NCBI GenBank assembly: GCA_016713535.1
Contig: JADJOY010000003.1
Coordinates: forward strand, 62,001 to 126,000
Direction of reading: 5' to 3'
Source: JADJOY01 sp016713535 [NCBI: Deltaproteobacteria bacterium]
Lineage (GTDB): Bacteria > JADJOY01
DNA length: 64,000 nt
Position 1 is the first letter of the stretch. Each line of letters begins with the position of its first letter. Below are positions 52,128 to 61,022 of this stretch, one piece after another. The position numbers and the translations under genes are program-made. The notes beneath the pieces are model-generated. The model saw only the letters and a list, made by a program, of their open reading frames with translations. It did not search any database and was not told the origin of the DNA.

Positions 52128-53545
52128 ACCGCCCGCGCCGCTTACAGGCCTGGATGGCGGTGCTGGGTGGCGTGCTGGCCGCGCTCGCGATGTACGTCAC
52201 GGGCCGGCCGAGCGCGCTTCCGCCGCCCGTGGCGCCGGCCTTCCAGCGCCCCACCCGCGCTCATCTCGACCACTCGCCCTATTTCACGAGCAAGCTCGAC
52301 ACGCCCCAGGACGTCACGCGCGCGTGCCTCAAGTGCCACGAGAAGAGCGCCGCGCAGATGATGACGACGCCGCACTGGTTGTGGCTCGGCGACGAGGTGA
52401 CGATCCCCGGTCACGACGCGCCGACCCGGCTGGGCAAGAAAAACGCGCTCAACAATTTCTGTCTGAGTGTCACCGGGAACCTGGCGTCGTGCACGAAGTG
52501 CCACGCCGGCTACGGCTGGAGCGACACCTCGTTCGACTTCGCGGCCGCCGAGAACGTGGACTGCCTGGTCTGCCACGAGCGCAGCGGGCAGTACGTGAAA
52601 GGGAGCGCGGGCCTGCCGGACCCGTCCCTCGACCTCGCCGCGGTGGCGCGCACCGTCGGCTTCCCGACCCGCGAGAACTGCGGGGTCTGTCACAACTACG
52701 GAGGCGGCGGGCAGGCGGTGAAGCACGGTGACCTCGACAGCAGCCTGGAGAACCCGAGCCGCGCCGACGACGTCCACATGGGCAGCGGGTTCCTGTGCAT
52801 CGATTGCCACGAGACCCGCGAGCACAAGATCTCCGGCCGCGCGTTCTCGGTGAGCGTCGAGGACTCGAACGGCGTGGCGTGCACCGACTGCCACCAGGCA
52901 CCACCGCACCACGACCCGCGCATCAACACCCATCTGGCCTCGGTTGCCTGCCAGACCTGCCACATCTCGTCGTTCGCGCGGAAGCTGCCCACCAAGACCT
53001 TCTGGGACTGGAGCAAGGCTGGCGACCCGACCCGCGTCGAGGACCCGCACGAGTACCTCAAGATCAAGGGCGAGTTCGTCTACGGTCACGAGCTGATCCC
53101 GGAATACGGATGGTTCAACCAGAGCGTCGAGCGGTATCTGGTGGGTGATCGCATCGACCCGACCACGGTGGTCGACCTCAACCACCCGCGCGGCGACATC
53201 CGCGACCCGTCCGCGAAGATCTGGCCATTCAAAGTCCACCGCGCGATCGTCCCGTACGATGTCGAGCGCGCGGTGCTGATTCCGCCCATCACCAGCGGAC
53301 CGGGCGGATTTTGGCACGACTTCGACTGGCAGAAGGCGCTCGAGCTCGGTGCTGCGGCCTCGGGGCTCGAGTTCAGCGGTAAGTACGGCTGGGCCAGGAC
53401 GGCCATGTACTGGCCGCTCTCTCACATGGTCGAGCCCAAGGAGCGAGCGCTCACGTGCGACAGCTGCCACGGCGAGGGCTCGCGCCTCGACTGGGCGGCG
53501 CTCGGCTACGAAGGCGACCCGATCCAGAGGGGAGGCCGGCGATGA
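52124..53545 (+). CDS. octahaem c-type cytochrome, tetrathionate reductase (OTR) family
   Basis: A 473-residue periplasmic cytochrome with an N-terminal signal/anchor (LQAWMAVLGGVLAALAMYVT) and eight CxxCH haem sites, near residues 68, 123, 147, 186, 225, 253, 276 and 454. Number, spacing and motifs such as WLWLGDEVTIPGHD, NNFCLSVTGN and FLCIDCHETREHKISGRAF follow the octahaem tetrathionate reductase family known from Shewanella, which can reduce tetrathionate, nitrite and hydroxylamine. GTG 52124 overlaps the leader ORF stop. Its stop overlaps the next gene as ATGA. It should be the catalytic subunit of the operon; the true electron acceptor or donor is not proven. Confidence 0.88.
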   Translation: MNRPRRLQAWMAVLGGVLAALAMYVTGRPSALPPPVAPAFQRPTRAHLDHSPYFTSKLDTPQDVTRACLKCHEKSAAQMMTTPHWLWLGDEVTIPGHDAPTRLGKKNALNNFCLSVTGNLASCTKCHAGYGWSDTSFDFAAAENVDCLVCHERSGQYVKGSAGLPDPSLDLAAVARTVGFPTRENCGVCHNYGGGGQAVKHGDLDSSLENPSRADDVHMGSGFLCIDCHETREHKISGRAFSVSVEDSNGVACTDCHQAPPHHDPRINTHLASVACQTCHISSFARKLPTKTFWDWSKAGDPTRVEDPHEYLKIKGEFVYGHELIPEYGWFNQSVERYLVGDRIDPTTVVDLNHPRGDIRDPSAKIWPFKVHRAIVPYDVERAVLIPPITSGPGGFWHDFDWQKALELGAAASGLEFSGKYGWARTAMYWPLSHMVEPKERALTCDSCHGEGSRLDWAALGYEGDPIQRGGRR

Positions 53546-55869
53546 GGCGCGCGCTGCGGTCGTTCGCGATCCTCGCGATCGTGGTCGGTACGCTCGGCGC
53601 GCGCGCCTCGTCCGCTGCTGAGCACGGCGAAGTCGCCGTACCCGAGGCCGGCGCGAGGATGGTGCCGGGGGGGCGACCGAACCCGATGCATCCCGCCTTC
53701 GCCGCCCGAGACCAGAGCGGCGAGCGGGTCACGGTCCCTGGCCAGGCGATGTCGGCCGAGCGTACCTGCGGCGCTTGTCACGACGCGGCCTACATCGCCT
53801 CGCATCACGGCGATGCCACGGCGCACGCGAGCGCACCGTGCGTGAGCTGCCACGTGGAAGGGGGGCAGCTCCCGACCGACCCGAGCGCGTGGGAGACCGA
53901 CGGCACCCTGCGCCGCGAGGCGATCCGCATCTCCAGCCCGCGCGACGCGAACTGTGGTTCGTGTCATGCCATCGTCCACACCGGCTCGTCACCGGTGGTC
54001 GTGCCGCGCGAGTTCGAGCGCGCCGCCGAGCTGGGGCATAGCCCTCGTTTCACGCTCGAGACCGGCGTCGTCTTCTCGGCGCAGAACCTGTCCGACTCGT
54101 TCCTCAACCTCGCCGGCAAGGCCGCCCGCACGTACCCGTGGGACGTCCACGCGCGGCGCCAGGTCAGGTGTGTCGACTGCCACTACGCGTCAAACAGTCC
54201 CACACGCCAGACGCAGCGCACCGGCAAGCTCTCGTTCCTGTCGGACGATCCGCGCCGGATCGCGCTCTCCGATTTTCTCCATCGCCCGGACCACCGGCTC
54301 GCGTCGGCGGTCTGCACCGACTGTCACGACGCGAGCGCGGTTCACGAATTCCTGCCCTACAAGGCCCGTCATCTGGCGAAGCTCGAGTGCCAGGCGTGCC
54401 ACGTTCCCGACCCGATGGGGCCGGCCGCGCGCATGATCGACGCCACGGCGGTTCGCGCCGACGGAGCGCCGCTGATCGCGTACCGTGGTCGTGCCGAGGG
54501 CCGCGGCGAGGGCCTGAACGCCGAGGTCGGCACCGGCTACGTGCCGCTGTTGCTTCCGGTTGCCTCCGGCGGAGCCGCCAGGCTCGGTCCGTTCAATGCC
54601 GTCGAGCGCTTCTTCTGGGCGTCCGCGAGAGCACTCGAGCCGGTCTCCGTCGACGCAGTCCGCGCCGCATACCTCGACGGCCCAGCGTACCGCCCGGAGA
54701 TCCTGCAGTTCTTCGATGCCGACCGGGATGGCACGCTCTCGGGCGACGAGCTGCGCCTCGACTCGGACGGCAAGCGCTCGCTCGTGGCCGCGCGGCTGCG
54801 CGCGCTCGGCGTCCAGGATCCCGAGATCCGCCACGAGGTGACCCTGCATCATCTCGACCACGGCGTCGCCTCGGGCGCGCTGGTCGAGCGGGATTGCGAG
54901 CGCTGCCACGCGACGGCTTCCCGGCTCGCCAGCAGCCTGGATCTCGGCGAATACGCCCCCTACGGTACGCCGGACCCAGCTGCCGCGCCGATCCTCGGCG
55001 GCGCCGCGGCCTCCAGCGCCACGCTCGTGACGGCCGGCGGGCGGCTGCGCATCGAGGCGCGAGGTGTGGCGCCAGCTCGCCTCTACGTGTTCGGGCTGTC
55101 ACGGTCGGCCTGGAGCAACCGGCTCGGTCTCGGCGTGGTGTGCGCCGTGGCCGCGGGCGTCCTCGTCCACGCGGTGCTGCGAGTCGCATCCCGTCGCCGC
55201 GCGGGTGTCACCAGCCGTCCGACGCGACGCGTCTACGTCTACGGCGTGTACGAGCGCGTGTGGCACTGGCTGATGGCGGCCAGCATCCTCGCGCTGATGG
55301 CTTCCGGGCTCGCGACTCAGTTCGGCTTCTTGCGTCCGGCCGGTGCGCTGCCCGCGATGGTCCGCATCCACAACTTCTTCGCGGTGGTGCTGACCGTGAA
55401 TGCGGCGCTGTCGCTCTTCTACCACCTGGCGTCGGGCGCGATCCGGCAGTTCATCCCGCCCTCGCATGGGCTCGCCCACGAGGTCGCCGAGCAGGCGAGC
55501 TACTACGCGCGCGGCATCTTCCTCGGCCAGCCGGCGCCGAGCGCCAAGTCGGAGATGCGAAAGCTCAACCCCCTCCAGCAGCTCACGTACCTGGCTCTGC
55601 TCAACGTGCTCTTCCCGTTCCAGGTGCTGAGCGGCGTCGTGATCTGGGGCGCCTCACGCTGGCCCGCCTTCGCCGACGCCCTGGGCGGTCTCGCCACGGT
55701 GGCGCCGCTGCACAACTTGGGCTCGTGGCTCTTCGTCGCCTTTTTCGTGCTGCACCTCTACCTGACCACCACCGGGCACACGGTCCTCGCGCACATCCGC
55801 GCGATGGTCGACGGCTACGAGGAGGTCGAGGCCACCGACGGCGCAGCGACCGGGGGATCCCATGACTGA
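53542..55869 (+). CDS. seven-haem cytochrome c / EF-hand / cytochrome b561-type fusion
   Basis: A 775-residue protein. After a signal peptide it carries seven CxxCH sites (Cys76, 100, 138, 210, 258, 283, 452), a canonical EF-hand loop DADRDGTLSGDE (Asp392 to Glu403) with a second short Asp-rich loop DSDGKR, and a C-terminal membrane part (about 530-750). That part has five helices and conserved His in ERVWHWLMA (575), VRIHNFF (610), LFYHLAS, PLHNLG and FFVLHLYL, as in cytochrome b561/thiosulfate-reductase cytochrome b. It can link the membrane quinone pool to periplasmic haems, and so to the octahaem enzyme. Calcium binding is inferred from the loop. It overlaps both neighbours. Confidence 0.85.
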   Translation: MRRALRSFAILAIVVGTLGARASSAAEHGEVAVPEAGARMVPGGRPNPMHPAFAARDQSGERVTVPGQAMSAERTCGACHDAAYIASHHGDATAHASAPCVSCHVEGGQLPTDPSAWETDGTLRREAIRISSPRDANCGSCHAIVHTGSSPVVVPREFERAAELGHSPRFTLETGVVFSAQNLSDSFLNLAGKAARTYPWDVHARRQVRCVDCHYASNSPTRQTQRTGKLSFLSDDPRRIALSDFLHRPDHRLASAVCTDCHDASAVHEFLPYKARHLAKLECQACHVPDPMGPAARMIDATAVRADGAPLIAYRGRAEGRGEGLNAEVGTGYVPLLLPVASGGAARLGPFNAVERFFWASARALEPVSVDAVRAAYLDGPAYRPEILQFFDADRDGTLSGDELRLDSDGKRSLVAARLRALGVQDPEIRHEVTLHHLDHGVASGALVERDCERCHATASRLASSLDLGEYAPYGTPDPAAAPILGGAAASSATLVTAGGRLRIEARGVAPARLYVFGLSRSAWSNRLGLGVVCAVAAGVLVHAVLRVASRRRAGVTSRPTRRVYVYGVYERVWHWLMAASILALMASGLATQFGFLRPAGALPAMVRIHNFFAVVLTVNAALSLFYHLASGAIRQFIPPSHGLAHEVAEQASYYARGIFLGQPAPSAKSEMRKLNPLQQLTYLALLNVLFPFQVLSGVVIWGASRWPAFADALGGLATVAPLHNLGSWLFVAFFVLHLYLTTTGHTVLAHIRAMVDGYEEVEATDGAATGGSHD

Positions 55870-56389
55870 CTCGGCCCGCAAGCCTCGTCCGTACGTCAAC
55901 GCGTACCTGGGCGGCACGCTGCTCGGGGTGGTGCTCTTCCTCTCGTTCTTCATCACCGGCAACGGGCTCGGTGCGTCAGCCGCGGTCACGCGCGTGCAGG
56001 TGGGCGCGCTCGCGGCGGTGGCGCCGGACCACGTCGACCGAGTCGCCTACATGTCCGAGATCGGCGGCGGCAACCGCCGGCCGTTCGCGGACGCGTCCGT
56101 CTACATGCTCCTCGGGACGTTCCTCGGCGGGGCGATCTCGGGCATCGCCAACGGACGGTTCCACGCAGAGACGCGGCGCGGGCCGCACGTCACGGTGCCG
56201 CTTCGGTGGGCGCTCGCGTTCGCGGGGGGCGCGATCATGATGTACGGCGCGCGCATGGCCCGCGGCTGTACCTCGGGTCAGGCCCTGAGCGGCGGCGCGA
56301 TGCTCTCGGTGGGAAGCTTTGCGTTCATGTTCGCCGTCTTCGCCGGCGCCTACCTGCTGGCGTGGCCGGTGCGGCGGCTGTGGAACTAG
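55862..56389 (+). CDS. YeeE/YedE family transporter, N-terminal half protein
   Basis: A 175-residue membrane protein with helices GGTLLGVVLFLSFFITGNGL, SVYMLLGTFLGGAISGIA, WALAFAGGAIMMYGARMARG and MLSVGSFAFMFAVFAGAYLL. The YeeE signature Cys motif is ARGCTSGQALSGGAMLS. YeeE proteins move thiosulfate or related sulfur anions, with the Cys accepting sulfur transiently. Here the two halves of the transporter are separate genes (PmpA/PmpB type). The start overlaps the cytochrome gene by 8 bases. It probably works with the next gene. Confidence 0.88.
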   Translation: MTDSARKPRPYVNAYLGGTLLGVVLFLSFFITGNGLGASAAVTRVQVGALAAVAPDHVDRVAYMSEIGGGNRRPFADASVYMLLGTFLGGAISGIANGRFHAETRRGPHVTVPLRWALAFAGGAIMMYGARMARGCTSGQALSGGAMLSVGSFAFMFAVFAGAYLLAWPVRRLWN

Positions 56390-56398
56390 GAGGCGGCG

Positions 56399-57784
56399 AT
56401 GGCACCCTTCGATCTTGCGCCGCACGCCGGCTCGCTCGGCTACTTCGCGATCTTCCTGCTCGTCGGCGTGGGCTTCGGCGCCGTGCTCGAGATGTCGGGG
56501 TTCGGTGACTCGCGGCGGCTCGCCGCGCAGTTCTACCTGCGCGACATGACCGTGCTGAAGGTGATGTTCACCGGCATCATCGTGGCGGCCGTGCTGGTCC
56601 ACCTGGCGGCCGCCCTCGAGCTCCTCGATATCGACAGGACGTGGATCAACCCGACCTACCTGGTGCCCGGGATCGTGGGTGGGCTGATCATGGGAGTGGG
56701 CTTCATCGTGGGCGGGTTCTGCCCGGGTACGTCGCTGGTGGCGGCGTCCACGCTCAAGCTCGACGGCGTGATGTTCGTGCTGGGCGGACTCTTCGGAGCG
56801 CTGGCGTTCGGCGAGACGGTCCACTCGTTCGAGGGCTGGTGGCATTCGACGGCGTACGGCCGGCTCACGGTATACGGCGCGCTCGGCCTCGGGGCGGGCA
56901 GCGTGGTCGTAGGGCTCGTCGTCATGGCGCTGGGGGTGTTCGTGGTCGCCGAGGTGAGCGAGCGGGTGTTCGGTCGGGGGCGTTCTCGGGATCCCGCCGA
57001 GTCCGGCGAGACGACTGCGCTCTCGTACGGCGAACCGAGCCTCACTGGCCGGAAGGCCGCGGCGTTCGCTGTGGGGCTGGTCGCACTCGCGGGCGCGACC
57101 GCAACGATCGGCCAGCCGACCATCGCCGACCGCTGGCGCTGGAAGGAGCCCAAGCTCGGGCCGGTGCTCGCGGAGCGCGGGGTGCAGATCCACCCGGCCG
57201 AGCTCGTGGAGCTGCGCCGTGATCTGACGCTCTCGGTGCGGGTGCTCGAGGTCCGCGACGAGGCAGACTTCAATCGCTTTCACCTGAGCGGCTCGCGCCG
57301 CATCTCGCTCGGCGACACCGAGGACCCTGGCGTCGTTCGCCAGCTCCTCGCCGAGTCGGACCGCACCGTGTGGGTGGTGGTCGGCAACCGCGAGCGCGCG
57401 GCGACCGAGGCGTGGAAGCGGCTGGTCGCGCAGGGGCTGGTCAACGTCTACATCCTCGACGGCGGAATCGCCGGCTGGCTCGGGGCCTATCCGCTCGATC
57501 CCTGCATAGCGAGGGCAGACGCGGCGAGGACCCCCGCCGAGGATGACGACGGGATGCCGCTTCGCTTCTCGGTCGCCGTCGGTGATCGGGTGCCGTCGTC
57601 GCATCCCGACGTGCTGCGCCACGAGCCGAAGCTCGACTGCGAGGTGGTGGAGCGCGCCAACGCCGGCCCGACCATCGTACCGGTGTCGCTGACCTGGTTC
57701 GACGGCACCAACGCCGGTCACTTCGAGTATCTGAAGAAGGTGAAGATCCAGAAGAAGGTCGCACCCAAGGGCGGTTGCGGCTGA
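56399..57784 (+). CDS. YeeE/YedE family transporter half fused to a degenerate rhodanese domain
   Basis: A 461-residue protein: six hydrophobic segments (IFLLVGVGFGAVLEMSGFGD, VMFTGIIVAAVLVHLAAALE, IVGGLIMGVGFIVGGFCPG and others) with the YeeE Cys in GGFCPGTSLVAAS. A hydrophobic linker follows (AAFAVGLVALAGATATIGQP), then a rhodanese domain (about 265-370, LSVRVLEVRDEADFNRFHLS, VYILDGGIAGWLGA). The catalytic loop reads VWVVVGNRERAATEAW, so the rhodanese Cys is absent. Two Cys occur further on, in KLDCEVVERANAG and at the C-terminal end KGGCG. It may bind sulfur through those instead. Last gene of the operon, 9 bases after the other YeeE half. Confidence 0.85.
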   Translation: MAPFDLAPHAGSLGYFAIFLLVGVGFGAVLEMSGFGDSRRLAAQFYLRDMTVLKVMFTGIIVAAVLVHLAAALELLDIDRTWINPTYLVPGIVGGLIMGVGFIVGGFCPGTSLVAASTLKLDGVMFVLGGLFGALAFGETVHSFEGWWHSTAYGRLTVYGALGLGAGSVVVGLVVMALGVFVVAEVSERVFGRGRSRDPAESGETTALSYGEPSLTGRKAAAFAVGLVALAGATATIGQPTIADRWRWKEPKLGPVLAERGVQIHPAELVELRRDLTLSVRVLEVRDEADFNRFHLSGSRRISLGDTEDPGVVRQLLAESDRTVWVVVGNRERAATEAWKRLVAQGLVNVYILDGGIAGWLGAYPLDPCIARADAARTPAEDDDGMPLRFSVAVGDRVPSSHPDVLRHEPKLDCEVVERANAGPTIVPVSLTWFDGTNAGHFEYLKKVKIQKKVAPKGGCG

Positions 57785-57902
57785 CGCCACCGCCCTCGCA
57801 CCACGAACGTCTCGTACGGCGCAGCGAGCGCCCGGACCGGATCGCCTGAGCGAGACCGCTCGGAGTTGCCGGACCGCTCGTCGCGCGCGGGAGGGTTGCT
57901 CC

Positions 57903-59254
57903 ATGCTCGGGCCAAGAATCAGTGGATTCGTGAAGGCCGGTCGCGGTTGGCTGGCGCTCGCGTGCGCTACGGCGCTCTCCGTCGCGGCGACGAACGCGAG
58001 CGCGCAGAGCGGCCACGTCCTGGAATCGATCGGCCCGGTGAACACGTCGATGGGCGGCGCCGGGACCGCGGCCCCCCTCGACACCATCGGCGCCCTGCAA
58101 TGGAACCCGGCCTCGATCATGGCGTTCGAGCACTCGCGGGTGAGTGCTTCGTTCGAGGCGTTCGCCCCCAAGACCAGCCTTGCGTCCACGGTGGAAAGGG
58201 TGCCTTCTTCGGCGTGTTCCCGACCCACGACCTCGCGGGAAAGACCGAAAGCGACATCGACCTCCTGCCGATCCCGAGCTTCGGCACCGTGCACCACCTG
58301 CCGGGGTCGGCGTGGGCATTCGGCGTCGGCGCTATCTGCATCGGCGGCTTCGGTGTGGACTACCCGTACGACCCGAACAATCCGATCACCACGCCGCAGC
58401 CGCCCAAGGGCATCGGCTTCGGCGGCATCGCGTCGAGCTTCCAGATGCTGCAGCTCTCGCCGACGCTCGCATATCAGGTGACGCCGTGGCTGGCGCTCGG
58501 CTTCGCGCCGACGATGGCGTGGTCGACCCTCGCGGTGTCACCGTTCCCTGCCGCGCCTCCCGACAACGCCCAGGGCGGGCCGATCGGCACCTACCCGGAC
58601 GCCGCGCGCGGCGACTCGGCATGGGGGATCGGTGCCCAGATGGGAGCCTATTTGACGCCCACCGAGGACTGGTCGTTCGGCTTCACGGTGAAGAGCCCGC
58701 AGTGGTTCCAGGACTACTCCTGGAACTCGGCCGACGAGGCGGGTAACCCGCGCAAGATCACCTTCGACATGGACTTCCCGATGATCCTCTCGGTGGGCGC
58801 CGCGTTCCGGCCGGTCGAGAACGTGCTGGTCGCCGTGGACGGACGCTACATCGACTACGCCAACACCGCGGGCTTCGACGACGAGGGCTTCGATCCGGAG
58901 AGCGCGGTACGCGGCTTTGGCTGGTCGAGCATCTTCGGCGTCAACGTCGGCATGGAGTGGAAACCGATCGAGGACGTCGCGCTGCGCTGCGGCTATGCGT
59001 GGAACGAGCACCCGGTCCAGGACCGCCTGAGCTTCTTCAACGTCGCCGCTCCGGCGATCATCCAGCACCACCTGAGTGTCGGCGGCACCGTGAAGGTCCT
59101 CGACGGGCTCGACCTCTCGATCGCCTATTCGCACGGCTTCGAGCACTCGATCAGCGGGCCGTGGGTGGCCCCGGGCGGCCCCCTCGAGGGCACCACCGCG
59201 ACCAGCACGCTGTCGGGCGATCGGCTCGTGGCCGGCGGCTCTGTCGAGTTCTGA
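57903..59254 (+). CDS. OmpP1/FadL/TodX-type outer-membrane transporter (single-base frameshift)
   Basis: The first frame gives a signal peptide (GWLALACATALSVAATNASA) and the FadL start SIGPVNTSMGGAGTAAPLDT with the NPA motif in ALQWNPASIM, then FAPKTSLAST. The frame breaks near 58190. The next frame continues with GGKGAFFGVFPTHDLAGKTE, FGVGAICIGGFGVDYPYD, strand after strand of beta-barrel (FGVNVGMEWKPIEDVALRCG) and a final Phe (SVEF) typical of outer-membrane barrels. One base is missing in the GTGGAAAGGG stretch. FadL proteins carry hydrophobic compounds across the outer membrane. It is separate from the sulfur operon by 118 bases. Confidence 0.82.
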
Positions 59255-59369
59255 GCGATCCGCCAGGCCGGCAAGCGGGTGACCGCCGAGGCCGCGGACG
59301 GTGCGCGGGGGTTGTCCGCGCGCCGTTCGTATGCCGGAATGGCCCGACCCGCGAACCTGGAGGCGCGCC

Positions 59370-60179
59370 ATGAACACCCCGGCCCAAGACCACCTGCTGT
59401 GCGCGATCGAGGACGGCGTGGCACGCGTCACGCTCAATCGCCCCGAGCGCATGAACGCACTCTCGCCGGAGATGGTCGAGGGCATGAACGAGGTGTTCCC
59501 GCGGCTCGAGCAGGATCCCGCGGTGCGGGTGGTGGTGATCACCGGCGCCGGCGATCACTTCCTCGCCGGCGGCGACGTGAAGGGGTTCCACGAGCGGTTG
59601 TCGCTGACCTCGGCGGAGCGGCGCATCCTCTTCGAGGGCATCGTGCACCGCCTCCACCCGGCGGTGATCTGCCTGCGGCGGATGCCCAAGCCGGTGTTGG
59701 CGAGCGTGCGCGGGGCGTGCGTCGGCTTCGGGATGTCGCTCATGATGGCGTGCGATCTCGCGGTTGCGGCCGAGGGCTCGTTCTTCATGATGGGCTACTG
59801 CAACATCGGCGCGTCGCCCGACGGCGGCGGCACCTACGCGCTGCCGCGCATCGTCGGCGTGCGCAAGGCGATGGAGTTGGCACTCCTCGGCGATCGCATC
59901 GAGCCCTCCGAGGCGCTCAGGCTCGGGCTGGTGAACCGCCTGGTGCCGGACGCCGAGCTCGTGGACGCCACCGCCAAGCTCGCCCGCAAGCTGGTGCGCG
60001 GGCCCACCGCCGCCTACGGGCGCACCAAGCAGCTCCTCAACGAATCGCTCGATCGGCCGCTCGCGGCGCAGCTCGCCGCCGAGGCGGTCGGCATCGCGGA
60101 GTGCGCCGCCGGCCCGGAGTTCGCCGAAGGCGTCACCGCCTTCGTCGAGAAGCGCCGCGCGAGCTTTCGCCCGGGCTGA
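59370..60179 (+). CDS. enoyl-CoA hydratase/isomerase family protein
   Basis: A 269-residue crotonase: RVTLNRPERMNALSPEMVEG, the oxyanion loop VVITGAGDHFLAGGDVKGFH, VRGACVGFGMSLMMACDLAV and NIGASPDGGGTYALPRIVG, with SPDGGG as the active-site segment. The D in SPDGGG (not the E-x-GGG of classical hydratases) fits isomerase-type or PaaG-like members. It acts in beta-oxidation or aromatic/alicyclic acyl-CoA degradation, in line with the dehydrogenases at the window start. TGGAGG precedes ATG 59370; upstream in-frame codons lack similarity. It lies 115 bases after the FadL-like gene and may be in the same unit. Confidence 0.88.
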   Translation: MNTPAQDHLLCAIEDGVARVTLNRPERMNALSPEMVEGMNEVFPRLEQDPAVRVVVITGAGDHFLAGGDVKGFHERLSLTSAERRILFEGIVHRLHPAVICLRRMPKPVLASVRGACVGFGMSLMMACDLAVAAEGSFFMMGYCNIGASPDGGGTYALPRIVGVRKAMELALLGDRIEPSEALRLGLVNRLVPDAELVDATAKLARKLVRGPTAAYGRTKQLLNESLDRPLAAQLAAEAVGIAECAAGPEFAEGVTAFVEKRRASFRPG

Positions 60180-60272
60180 CCCCGGTCGATCGGCTGGTCG
60201 GCGACGGAGCGCCGACGCTCCACGAGCGGGTGGAGCGCGCCCGCGCCGTCGGGCGCCGGCGTGCGATCGGAC

Positions 60273-61022
60273 TTATAGCGCCAGTCCTCCGTCGACGCGG
60301 ATGACCTCGCCGGTCACGTAGCGGGCGGCGTCACTGCACAGGAACATCACGACGTCGGCCACGTCTTCCGGCTTGCCGAAGCGCGCGAGGGCGATGTTGT
60401 CGAGGATGCGCTGCTTGTATTCGTCGCCGAGGCCCTCGGTCATGTCGGTCTCGACGTAGCCGAGGGCGAGGGCGTTGACGCGTACGTTTCGCTTGCCGAG
60501 CTCGCGAGCGAGCGACTTGGTGAGCCCCACCAGCCCGGCCTTGGCCGCCGAGTAGTTGGCCTGCCCGGGCAGCCCGGCGAGCCCGCTCACGCTGGTGATG
60601 TTCACGATCGCGCCGCGCCGCGCCTTGACCATCAACGGCGCCACTTCCTTGCAGAAGTAGAAAGCACCCGAGAGGTTCACGTCGAGGACGCGCTGCCAGT
60701 CCTCGACGTCCATGCGCAGCACCAGCCTGTCTCGGGTGAGGCCGGCGTTGTTGACGAGGATGTCGACGCCGCCGAACGTCTCGCGCACGTCCTTGACCAT
60801 CGCCGTCACGCCGGCCGCGTCGCTGACGTCGAGGCGGTAGCCCTTGGCCTTGCCGCCCGCGCCCTCGATCGTCGCGACCAGCTCGGCGGCGAGGTCGTCG
60901 CGGATCAGGTAGTTGAACGCGACCGCGGCGCGGCGGGCCGCCAGCGCCTGCGCGATGGCGCGGCCCACTCCGCGCGTGGCGCCGGTGACGATCGCGACCT
61001 GTCCGGCGAGGGTCTCGCTCAT
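60273..61022 (-). CDS. fabG: 3-oxoacyl-ACP reductase FabG-like (SDR)
   Basis: A 249-residue classical short-chain dehydrogenase: QVAIVTGATRGVGRAIAQAL (NADPH loop), DVSDAAGVTAMV, DILVNNAGLTRDRLVLRM, catalytic Ser in IVNITSVSGLAGLPGQ, Tyr and Lys in ANYSAAKAGLVGLTKSLA, and VDGGLAL at the end. It is closest to FabG, which reduces 3-ketoacyl-ACP in fatty-acid synthesis; PhaB-type acetoacetyl-CoA reductases look alike, of interest because of phaR. Its ATG overlaps the rimO stop as ATGA. Length normal. Confidence 0.87.
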   Translation of the reverse strand: MSETLAGQVAIVTGATRGVGRAIAQALAARRAAVAFNYLIRDDLAAELVATIEGAGGKAKGYRLDVSDAAGVTAMVKDVRETFGGVDILVNNAGLTRDRLVLRMDVEDWQRVLDVNLSGAFYFCKEVAPLMVKARRGAIVNITSVSGLAGLPGQANYSAAKAGLVGLTKSLARELGKRNVRVNALALGYVETDMTEGLGDEYKQRILDNIALARFGKPEDVADVVMFLCSDAARYVTGEVIRVDGGLAL

